Assembly: GCA_035308365.1 (NCBI GenBank)
Contig: DATGGU010000001.1
Coordinates: forward strand, 1 to 14,078
DNA from: PALSA-505 sp035308365
Lineage (GTDB): Bacteria > Actinomycetota > Actinomycetes > Streptosporangiales > Streptosporangiaceae
DNA length: 14,078 nt
Reading direction: 5' to 3'
The translations under genes were made by a program, and so were the position numbers. Below the pieces are notes generated by a model. It saw only the letters and a list, made by a program, of their open reading frames with translations. It searched no databases and was not told the origin of the DNA. Shown in pieces: positions 1 to 6,743 of this stretch (positions are counted from its first letter, which is position 1; each line of letters begins with the position of its first letter).

Positions 1-816
1 GAGATCGGCGGCGACATGGTGGTGCACCGGATGGGTTTCGGCGCGATGCGGATCACCGGCGAGGGCATCTGGGGCGATCCACCGGACATCGAGCGGGCCA
101 AGGCGACGCTGCGCCGGGCGCTGGAGCTGGGCGTCAACTTCATCGACACCGCCGACTCCTACGGGCCCGAGGTCAGCGAGCGGCTGATCGCCGAGGCGCT
201 GTATCCCTATCCGGACGACCTGGTCATCGCCACCAAGGGCGGCCTGGTACGGCCCGGCCCTGGCCGCTGGGAACCCGACGGCAGGCCCGGGCACCTGCGC
301 GAAGCCTGCGAGGGCAGCCTGCGGCGGCTGCGGCTGGAACAGATCCCGTTGTACCAGTTCCACCGGCCCGACCCCGCCGTGCCGCTGGCCGAGTCGCTCG
401 GTGCGCTCGTGCAGCTCAAGGACGAGGGCAAGATCCGGCACATCGGCATCTCCAACGTGTCCGAAGCGCAGCTCAAGGCTGCTCAGCAGGTCACCCCGAT
501 CGTCTCGGTGCAGAACCGGTTCAACGCTGCCGACCGTCGTTCGGACGCGGTGCTCGACGTGTGTGAGCTGGAGCAGATCGCGTTCCTGCCGTGGGCGCCG
601 GTCCAGCAGGCCGACGCCAGCCCGGCGGTGCTGGAGGCGGCACGCCGGCACGACGCGGGCCCGCGGCAGATCGTGCTGGCCTGGATGCTGGCCAGGTCGC
701 CGCAGATGCTGCCGATCCCCGGAACCGGCTCACCCAGCCACGCCGAGCACAACATCGCCGCCGCGGCCATCGAGCTCAGCCCCGAGGAGGTCGCGGCTAT
801 ATCGGATGCTGCGTGA
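1..816 (+). CDS. Aldo/keto reductase, YdbC/PdxI-like (5' end outside window)
   Basis: NAD(P)H-dependent oxidoreductase of the aldo/keto reductase TIM-barrel family, expected in the cytoplasm. The reading frame is open to the left edge (E-I-G-G-D before the first ATG at 16) and those residues fit the usual family N-terminus, so the true start lies upstream. Counting from ATG 16, the catalytic tetrad is visible: Asp44 and Tyr49 in FIDTADSYG, Lys74 in VIATKGG, and His116 in LYQFHRPD. Later family signatures are IGISNV, the VQNRFN strand and the cofactor-binding IPGTGS near the C-terminus. The layout (GAMRITG, ALYPYPDDL, IPGTGS) resembles E. coli YdbC (PdxI, pyridoxal reductase), but the substrate cannot be read from sequence. 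It is followed after 102 bases by the mannosidase gene on the same strand; co-transcription is possible but not shown. Confidence 0.9.
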   Translation, partial: EIGGDMVVHRMGFGAMRITGEGIWGDPPDIERAKATLRRALELGVNFIDTADSYGPEVSERLIAEALYPYPDDLVIATKGGLVRPGPGRWEPDGRPGHLREACEGSLRRLRLEQIPLYQFHRPDPAVPLAESLGALVQLKDEGKIRHIGISNVSEAQLKAAQQVTPIVSVQNRFNAADRRSDAVLDVCELEQIAFLPWAPVQQADASPAVLEAARRHDAGPRQIVLAWMLARSPQMLPIPGTGSPSHAEHNIAAAAIELSPEEVAAISDAA

Positions 817-918
817 GGCGTCAAGGCCGGATCGCTGGCCTGTGGATGAGGTGCCGGTAGCGGCGCATCTGTGGACGGCCGAGCGCGGCCTGGGCCGGGT
901 CCGTGCCACGATGGCTCT

Positions 919-3900
919 GTGCGGATCAGCGACATCGAATCAACTGACCTTTTCGGCGGGACCCCGGTCCGGCCGCTGCAGATCATCCGGGTGACGCTCA
1001 CCGGAACGGGCGACCGCCCGCACCGGGCCCGGGACGCTCGCGTCACGGTCAGGGTCGAGGGCCCCGGCGTGAGCACGCCGGTTCCGGCCACGATCGACCT
1101 GCCGGATCCGGGCGCCCGGCGCACCGCCGAGGCTTGTGTCGAGATCGCCGCGCCCGTCCGGCCGGGTAGCGTCCGCGGCGTCACAGTGATCGCGGAGGGT
1201 CCCGGCAGCCGGGCCGAAACCGAGGCGGAGATCACCGCGGCCGAGCCGGGCTGGACGATGTGGATGGTGTCCCACTTCCACTACGACCCGGTGTGGTGGG
1301 ACACCCAGGGCCAGTTCACCGAGTCACGCCTGATGCTGCCCGACGAACGCGGCAACCTGCCCGCGGCCCGCACCGCGTTCGAGCTGGTCCGGCTGCATCT
1401 GGAGGCCGCGCGCCAGGATCGGGACTACAAATTCGTGCTCGCCGAGCTGGACTACCTGAAACCGCACTTCGACGCCCATCCCGAGGACCGGGCCGACCTG
1501 CGCCGGTTCATCGCGGAGGGCCGGATCGAGATCGTCGGCGGCAACTACAACGAGCCGAACACCAACCTGACCTCCGCCGAGTCCACCATCAGGAATGCGG
1601 TCTACGGCATCGGGTTTCAGCGCGACGTGCTGGGCGGCGACCCGCGGACCGCGTGGATGCTGGACGCGTTCGGTTTCGACCCCGGCTACCCGGGGCTGAT
1701 GGCGGCCGCCGGGCTCACCACCTCGGCCTGGGCGCGCGGCCCGTTCCACCAGTGGGGGCCGAACCGGACCGTCGGTGACAACCGGCGCATGCAGTTCCCC
1801 AGCGAGTTCGAGTGGATCTCTCCCGACGGTGGCGGCCTGGTCACCAGCTACATGGCCAATCACTACGGCGCCGGCTGGGTCACCCACCACGCGCCCGACC
1901 TGCGGTCCGCGGAGAAGGCAGCCTATGAACAGTTCCGGGAGCTGGCGCCGGTGGCCGCGACGCCGAACGTGCTGCTGCCGGTCGGCTCGGATCACGTCAT
2001 CCCGTCCCGCTGGGCCGCTGACATCCACCGCGACTGGAACGAGCGCTATGTATGGCCCCGGTTCGTCATGGCGCTGCCCAGCGAGTTCTTTGCCGCCGTC
2101 CGCCGCGATGCCAACGGGACGAACACCTGGATGACGCCGCAGACCAGGGACATGAACCCGGTCTACACCGGCAAGGACGTGTCCTACATCGACACCAAGC
2201 AGGCGCAGCGGGCCGGTGAGACCGCCGTGACCAATGCCGAGCGGCTGGCCACACTCGCCTGGCTCACTCCCCCGGGTCCTGCCGTAGGGCATGGGCCTGG
2301 CAAAGAAAGCACCGTAGGGCATGGGCCCGGCAAAGAAAGCGCCGCATCCGGCTATCGCTACCCGGCCGAGTCGCTGGACAAGGCGTGGCGGCAGCTCGTC
2401 TTCGGCGCGCACCACGACGCGATCACCGGCACCGAGTCCGATCAGGTGTACCTCGATCTGCTCGGCGGCTGGCGGGAGGCGTGGCAGCGCGGCCACGAGG
2501 CCTGTGAGCAGGCGGCCGGACACCTGGCCAGCATGATCGACACAGCGGCGGCGGATCACGGTGCCGTGGTCGTGTTCAACACCCTGCCAAGGGTGCGCAC
2601 GGCGATGGCCACGGTCACCGTGTCGCTGCCGCCCGGCCTGGCGCCATGGATCACCCTGGCCGGCCCGTCGGGCGGCAGCGTGCCCTGCCTCGCCGAGGGG
2701 ATCACCCGTCATAACGACGGCAGCCTGGCCGGCCTGACGCTCACCTTCCGTGCCGCCGGCTTGCCGCCGCTCGGCTACCGGAGCTACCCGCTCGTGCCTG
2801 CCGGGCAGGAGCCGCGCTACCCGGGCTGGCAGGTCGTGCCCGGCGCCACGGTCATCGAGAACCATGCCCTCAGCGTGGCCGTGGATCCGGCCCGTGGTGG
2901 CACGCTGTCCCGGGTCCTGGACAAGCGGCAGGGCGTGCACCTGCTCCGCCAGGGCGCTGCCGGCAACGAGCTGGTCCTGCAGGAGGAGTACGCCTACCAC
3001 CCGAAGTGGAACGAGGGCCAGTGGCTGCTCTCCCCCACGGGTGCCGGCCGCGGCCTGGCCGACCGCCCGGCCGGTGTCCGGGCCGAGCGCTGCCCCGTCG
3101 GCAGCCGCCTGGTCAGCGAGTTCACCGAGGGAGATCTGCGGATCACTCAGGAGACGGTGCTGTGGGACGGTGCGGAGCGCATCGAATTCCGCACCCACGT
3201 GGACGGCTCGATCGGGCAGGACCGGCTGCTGCGCGTCCGTTTTCCCGCGGACGTGCCCGGCGGCCTGCCCATCTACCAGACCGCGACCGCGGTGATCGGC
3301 CGTCCGCCCGGCGCCGCCGACGTCGACGTTGCCGATCATTGGTTCACCTTGGACAACCCGGCGTACCAGTGGCTAGGCGCCGGATCGACGGCGCGCGTCC
3401 GCATCCCGGCCGCGGCCGGTGGTGCAGGCTCTGCCGTTGCCCGGCTGATGCAGGCGATCGGGGTTGCCGAGGTCATCCCGCCATTTATGAGCTTTGAGAA
3501 CACGAACGGTGCCCGGCGGACTCCGGCTGACACCGAACCTGGTTCCGGGCAGCCTGACGAGGGTGGGGACACCACGGCGGTCCGCGCGGCGATCAGGGAG
3601 CTGATGGCCGCGCTGGCCGGCCAGGGGGTCACCGCGACCTGCTCGCGGCCGGACGGTCCGCGCTACGGCGCGATCGATGTGGACTCCAACCTGCCCGACG
3701 TCCGGATCGCGCTCGGCGATGGCGACCAGAACCCCTTCACCGCCGAGGTGCTCGCCGCGGCCGACCCCACCTGCGCGAAAGAGCTGCAGGAACAGTTGCA
3801 GCAGACCGGTTCGGCCCGGCTGTGGGTTCCCGCGACCAGGACCCGCGCGGACGTTTTCGCGCCGGGTACCGACGCGCGAGGCCCGCGCGACCTGCCCGTG

Positions 3901-5559
3901 CTGATCGTGGCCGGCCGTGGTCCCGGCGGCCTCGCCACCGCGGTCGGCCAGGTGACCGCGGAACTGGCCACGCACTCGGTGATCGACGCCGCGGGCGATG
4001 CCGGGCCTGGCTGCGTGCCGCTCGCCGACCGGTCGGTGGCCCTGCTCAACCGGGGCACCCCGAGCGGCCTGGTGACCCCGGACGGCACGCTGCACATCTC
4101 GCTCATGCGCTCGTGCAGCGCCTGGCCGAGTGGGGTGTGGATCGACGGCGAACGGCGGACCGCCCCCGACGGCAGCAGTTTCGCCTGGCAGCACTGGACC
4201 CACACCTTCGAGTACGCCCTGGCCGCCGGGCCAGGCGACTGGCGTACGGCCGGCTTCAGCACGGCGGCCGAGGATTACAACCAGGACGTGGTGACCTGCC
4301 AGACCGGCGCACACGGCGGCCCCCTCCCCACGCAGGCCAGCCTGTGCTCGGTGGATCCGCCGGAGGTCACGCTGACCGCGCTGAAGCCGCGCGGCAACCC
4401 GCTGGCCTCGGGCCGCCCGGGCTCGCCCGACCCGTCCGGCGGCATCCTGGTCAGGCTGCGCGAGACGGTGGGCCGTCCGGCCCGGGCCCGGGTCAGCCTG
4501 ACCGGTGCTGGCGGCGCTCGCCACACCGACCTGCTTGAGCAGGCCGATGGCGACCGGTTGCCCGCCGAGGATGGCGCCGCCATCGTCGACTTGCCGTCGG
4601 CAGGCATGGCGTCAGTGATCATGGAAGCCGGGCTGGCCGGCGCTGCCGGCCGGCCCCGCGCCGGGACCGGGCCTGCCGCACCGGCCCCTGCGGCCGAGGC
4701 CACAGCGTCAGGGGCCGGACCGGAGCACGCCTTGCCAGCGGCCGGGACCGAGCCCGCCCAGCCGGTCTTTACGCGGTACTGGCTGCACGGCAAGGGACCG
4801 GCCCCGGCCGGGAACCTGCCGGTCGCCGTGCACATCAGCCCCGGCCGCTGCGCCGTCGCCACCCCCGGCGGCGCGGCCCCGGCCGATGCTGGCCTGGATA
4901 GCGAGGCCACCGTGCGGGTGACGGTCGGCTGCGGGGTTGAGCCCGCGTCCGGGCGGGTGGAGCTCGACATCCCCCCCGGTCTGACGGCGACCCACGAGCA
5001 GCCGCTCGACTTCGACCTGCCCGCCGGCGGCCACGCCGGGTGGGACGTGACCGTGCGGGCCGCGCCGCAAGCCAGCGGCGGCCGCTATTTCGTCGCGGCG
5101 CGGATCCTCGACAGCCTCGGCCAGGTGACCGAGGACGCCGCACTGGTCGCGGTCGGCGAACCGGCCAGCCCCGATCTCAACCTGCCGCTCACCGAACTGC
5201 TGCCGCTGATCGAGGCCGACCAGCAGGCCGGCGAGGCCGAGATCAGCGTAACCCTGCTCAGCCAGGACCTCATACTCGCCCCCGGCCGGCGCGGCGAGCT
5301 GACCGTGCGGATCGGCAACCGGCTGGCCTCACAGCTCAGGGGCGAGGCGCAGCTTATCTCCCCGTTTGGTTCCTGGCAGGCACTCGGCTCGTGGACGCAG
5401 GGCTTCGCCGCCGCCCCCGGCGAGGACATCACCGTCAGCTATCCGGTGACCATGCCGGCTACGGCGCGCCCCGGCACCCACTGGTGGGCCCTCGTCAAGG
5501 TCATGTACTTCGGCCGCGTCCGGTACACCCCAGCGGTGCCTATCGTGGTCAGCCGCTGA
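919..5559 (+). CDS. Large GH38 alpha-mannosidase with C-terminal NEW3-like domains
   Basis: Retaining glycoside hydrolase family 38 enzyme, predicted to release alpha-linked mannose. Numbered from GTG 919 (1546 aa): an N-terminal beta domain (about 1-115), then the GH38 catalytic barrel. Zinc-site residues expected from Golgi mannosidase II are present: His121 and Asp123 (SHFHYDPVWW), nucleophile Asp249 (AWMLDAFGFD) and His499 (HHDAITGTE). Asp358 (PVGSDH) fits the acid/base position. The GH38 C-terminal beta-sandwich lies at about 645-830. Two NEW3/Ig-like modules follow a Pro/Ala linker (about 1326-1412 and 1447-1546). No signal peptide or membrane helix is seen, so it is probably cytoplasmic despite the adhesion-like modules. 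The frame is open to GTG 871, but GTG 919 gives the family-like start MRISDIESTDLF; neither has a clear ribosome site. Residues 455-474 are an in-frame two-copy repeat in a loop before the HHD motif. Family assignment is secure; the natural substrate is unknown. Confidence 0.93.
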   Translation: MRISDIESTDLFGGTPVRPLQIIRVTLTGTGDRPHRARDARVTVRVEGPGVSTPVPATIDLPDPGARRTAEACVEIAAPVRPGSVRGVTVIAEGPGSRAETEAEITAAEPGWTMWMVSHFHYDPVWWDTQGQFTESRLMLPDERGNLPAARTAFELVRLHLEAARQDRDYKFVLAELDYLKPHFDAHPEDRADLRRFIAEGRIEIVGGNYNEPNTNLTSAESTIRNAVYGIGFQRDVLGGDPRTAWMLDAFGFDPGYPGLMAAAGLTTSAWARGPFHQWGPNRTVGDNRRMQFPSEFEWISPDGGGLVTSYMANHYGAGWVTHHAPDLRSAEKAAYEQFRELAPVAATPNVLLPVGSDHVIPSRWAADIHRDWNERYVWPRFVMALPSEFFAAVRRDANGTNTWMTPQTRDMNPVYTGKDVSYIDTKQAQRAGETAVTNAERLATLAWLTPPGPAVGHGPGKESTVGHGPGKESAASGYRYPAESLDKAWRQLVFGAHHDAITGTESDQVYLDLLGGWREAWQRGHEACEQAAGHLASMIDTAAADHGAVVVFNTLPRVRTAMATVTVSLPPGLAPWITLAGPSGGSVPCLAEGITRHNDGSLAGLTLTFRAAGLPPLGYRSYPLVPAGQEPRYPGWQVVPGATVIENHALSVAVDPARGGTLSRVLDKRQGVHLLRQGAAGNELVLQEEYAYHPKWNEGQWLLSPTGAGRGLADRPAGVRAERCPVGSRLVSEFTEGDLRITQETVLWDGAERIEFRTHVDGSIGQDRLLRVRFPADVPGGLPIYQTATAVIGRPPGAADVDVADHWFTLDNPAYQWLGAGSTARVRIPAAAGGAGSAVARLMQAIGVAEVIPPFMSFENTNGARRTPADTEPGSGQPDEGGDTTAVRAAIRELMAALAGQGVTATCSRPDGPRYGAIDVDSNLPDVRIALGDGDQNPFTAEVLAAADPTCAKELQEQLQQTGSARLWVPATRTRADVFAPGTDARGPRDLPVLIVAGRGPGGLATAVGQVTAELATHSVIDAAGDAGPGCVPLADRSVALLNRGTPSGLVTPDGTLHISLMRSCSAWPSGVWIDGERRTAPDGSSFAWQHWTHTFEYALAAGPGDWRTAGFSTAAEDYNQDVVTCQTGAHGGPLPTQASLCSVDPPEVTLTALKPRGNPLASGRPGSPDPSGGILVRLRETVGRPARARVSLTGAGGARHTDLLEQADGDRLPAEDGAAIVDLPSAGMASVIMEAGLAGAAGRPRAGTGPAAPAPAAEATASGAGPEHALPAAGTEPAQPVFTRYWLHGKGPAPAGNLPVAVHISPGRCAVATPGGAAPADAGLDSEATVRVTVGCGVEPASGRVELDIPPGLTATHEQPLDFDLPAGGHAGWDVTVRAAPQASGGRYFVAARILDSLGQVTEDAALVAVGEPASPDLNLPLTELLPLIEADQQAGEAEISVTLLSQDLILAPGRRGELTVRIGNRLASQLRGEAQLISPFGSWQALGSWTQGFAAAPGEDITVSYPVTMPATARPGTHWWALVKVMYFGRVRYTPAVPIVVSR
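2281..2340 (+). repeat. Two-copy 30-bp tandem repeat inside the mannosidase gene
   Basis: Bases 2281-2310 and 2311-2340 are two adjacent 30-base units differing at only two positions (first base, and one C/T in a Pro codon). Each unit encodes a ten-residue peptide ending VGHGPGKES, keeping the frame. It lies between the helix ending LATLAWL and the segment RYPAESLDKAWRQL, where other GH38 enzymes, as I recall the family, run on with a short loop. The unit contains CAAAGAAAGC, which is less GC-rich than the surrounding codons, suggesting inserted rather than ancestral sequence. Confidence 0.85.
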
Positions 5560-5590
5560 CCCGCCGCCCCGGGAAGGCCGCCAGGGAACC

Positions 5591-5643
5591 GAGTAACCGT
5601 TATTCCGGACTGAGTAACTCAGATTTGAGTAGCCGCTACTCAG
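5591..5643. promoter_or_regulatory. Cluster of GAGT/ACTC palindromes, candidate operator
   Basis: Three dyads are centred exactly 18 bases apart, at 5598, 5616 and 5634. They are GAGTAAC-C-GTTATTC (5591-5605, one mismatch), CTGAGT-A-ACTCAG (5610-5622, perfect) and TGAGTAGC-C-GCTACTCA (5626-5642, perfect 8-bp arms). The half-sites can also pair across dyads: ACTCA at 5617 with TGAGT at 5626, and CTGAGTA at 5610 with TACTCAG at 5637. The cluster sits 80-130 bases upstream of the secreted-protein start and after the mannosidase stop. There is no T-rich tail, so a protein-binding array is more likely than a terminator. The binding protein is unknown. Confidence 0.55.
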
Positions 5644-5722
5644 GCGGTCGCTTGAGCAGGTGACCTACAACTGTGGGTGCGGGGGCCGATCTGCGGCCCA
5701 GCAGCGCAGAAAGCGGGGATTC

Positions 5723-6577
5723 ATGTTCGCAGTCCAGGATCAGGACAACCACCGGGCAGTGGCCCGGTCCCTGGCCCACAGTCACTCTCCTGCCGCGGCC
5801 GTAAACGTCACGCAAGACCCCTCGCGGGCGGTGACCCGGTTGCGTCGTATCGCCCTCGGCGCACTCGGCGTCGCAGGGTTGGTGCTTCCCATCGGGCTCC
5901 TCGGAGCTACCGTGGCGCAGGCGGCGCAGCCGGCGACGTTCACGACATTGACCCTCAAGAATGGCTGGACTAATGCCCCGTTCGGCACGTCCAACGCCGC
6001 GGTGAGCGCCATCAACGGGATCGTGCACCTCAAGGGGGCCATCGCGACGACGGGCACCAACCCGGTTGCGTTCACCCTTCCGTCGGCGTTCCGTCCCGCC
6101 ACCGCGGTCTACGTCCCGGTGGATCTGTGCAACGCCACCAATGGGCGGCTGTTCATTCAGCACAGCGGTGTGGTGACGGTGGAGGCCGAAGGCGGGACGT
6201 TCTCCAACGCCCAGTGCTTCACCTCACTGGATGGGGCCTCGTTCGCGAAGTCGGCGAGTTCGTTCACGTCGCTGACGCTCGCGAATGGCTGGACCGGCGC
6301 CCCGTTCGGCACCTCCAACGCCGCGGTGCGCACCATATCCGGGATCGTCCACCTCAAGGGGGCCATCGCGACCACCGGCACCAACCCGGTTGCGTTCACC
6401 CTTCCGTCAGGCTTCCGTCCGGCCACTGCTGTCTACGTCCCGGTGGATCTGTGCAATGCCACCAACGGGCGGCTGTTCATTCAGCACAGCGGTGTGGTGA
6501 CGGTGCAGGCCGAAGGCGGGACGTTCTCCAACGCCCAGTGCTTCACCTCACTCGACGGGGCCTCGTTCGCGCCCTGA
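5723..6577 (+). CDS. Secreted protein with two near-identical 103-residue domains
   Basis: Function not recognised with certainty. From ATG 5723 (284 aa, weak GCGGGGA ribosome site) there is a hydrophilic stretch, then a twin-arginine-free signal peptide (RLRR followed by ALGALGVAGLVLPIGLLGA and a likely cleavage site after AQA, about residue 69). GTG 5831 would give a shorter, textbook 30-residue signal peptide and cannot be excluded. The mature part is two tandem domains, each beginning FT(T/S)LTL-NGW and ending FSNAQCFTSLDGASFA. Each carries two cysteines (DLCNATNG and NAQCF) that could form one disulfide. The pattern NGW...GIVHLKGAI...FTLP..FRPA resembles a beta-sandwich module common in phage tail/fibre and actinobacterial secreted proteins, so a binding or adhesion role is a guess. 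Upstream is a palindrome cluster, downstream a strong terminator, so it is probably monocistronic. Confidence 0.85.
   Translation: MFAVQDQDNHRAVARSLAHSHSPAAAVNVTQDPSRAVTRLRRIALGALGVAGLVLPIGLLGATVAQAAQPATFTTLTLKNGWTNAPFGTSNAAVSAINGIVHLKGAIATTGTNPVAFTLPSAFRPATAVYVPVDLCNATNGRLFIQHSGVVTVEAEGGTFSNAQCFTSLDGASFAKSASSFTSLTLANGWTGAPFGTSNAAVRTISGIVHLKGAIATTGTNPVAFTLPSGFRPATAVYVPVDLCNATNGRLFIQHSGVVTVQAEGGTFSNAQCFTSLDGASFAP
5939..6571 (+). repeat. Tandem duplication of a 309-bp domain-coding unit
   Basis: Copies are 5939-6247 and 6263-6571, offset by 324 bases with a 15-base linker coding KSASS. In the last 147 bases of each copy I count seven differences, most of them synonymous. The protein copies differ at only a handful of positions, mostly near the N-terminal side. 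Such nucleotide similarity points to a recent duplication or ongoing gene conversion. Confidence 0.9.
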
Positions 6578-6607
6578 CCCGGCGTGCGTAACGCCGTCTA
6601 GGTGAGT

Positions 6608-6640
6608 CGGTGAACCCCCTGCTGTCCAGGGGGTTCACCG
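6608..6640 (+). terminator. Strong hairpin terminator after the duplicated-domain gene
   Basis: A perfect 14-bp stem (6608-6621 with 6627-6640; CGGTGAACCCCCTG and its complement) with a five-base CTGTC loop starts 31 bases after the stop. There is no T tract, as is usual for high-GC actinobacterial terminators. A smaller hairpin (GGCGT/ACGCC, 6581-6595) lies directly after the stop codon. The stem also overlaps the far-upstream GTG 6610, showing that the regulator gene cannot sensibly begin there. Confidence 0.8.
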
Positions 6641-6714
6641 CTGCTCGCGCTGCGGGGCATAGCTGGGCAGGCGCCCGTGACGCTAGCTGGAATCTGACCG
6701 GGGATGTCAAACTG

Positions 6715-6743
6715 TCGGCAGTGAGAAAGACACTGACTGCCGA
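6715..6743. promoter_or_regulatory. Inverted repeat over the LuxR-type regulator start
   Basis: TCGGCAGT (6715-6722) and ACTGCCGA (6736-6743) are perfect 8-bp inverted arms. A second pair, CAGTG (6719-6723) with CACTG (6731-6735), competes with them. The repeat covers the chosen GTG start at 6721. It could be an autoregulatory operator or an RNA hairpin hiding that start codon; the sequence alone does not decide. Confidence 0.4.

Noticed and set aside
824..841. AGGCC/GGCCT hairpin between the reductase and mannosidase genes
   Set aside because: Only a 5-bp stem with an eight-base loop in GC-rich DNA; too weak to call a terminator.
2281..2340. CRISPR repeat
   Set aside because: Two units directly abut with no spacers and lie in frame inside a coding region; no cas gene is present.
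1324..3339. Long open frame of 671 residues on the - strand
   Set aside because: It is antisense to the GH38 catalytic domain, rich in Arg/Gly/Pro, without recognisable motifs. It is a shadow of GC-rich third positions.
3373..4524. 383-residue - strand open frame
   Set aside because: It is antisense to the mannosidase C-terminal half, with low-complexity composition and no family motif.
6610..6720. LuxR-type regulator start at GTG 6610
   Set aside because: It lies inside the 14-bp terminator stem of the preceding gene, and the added residues do not look like family sequence.
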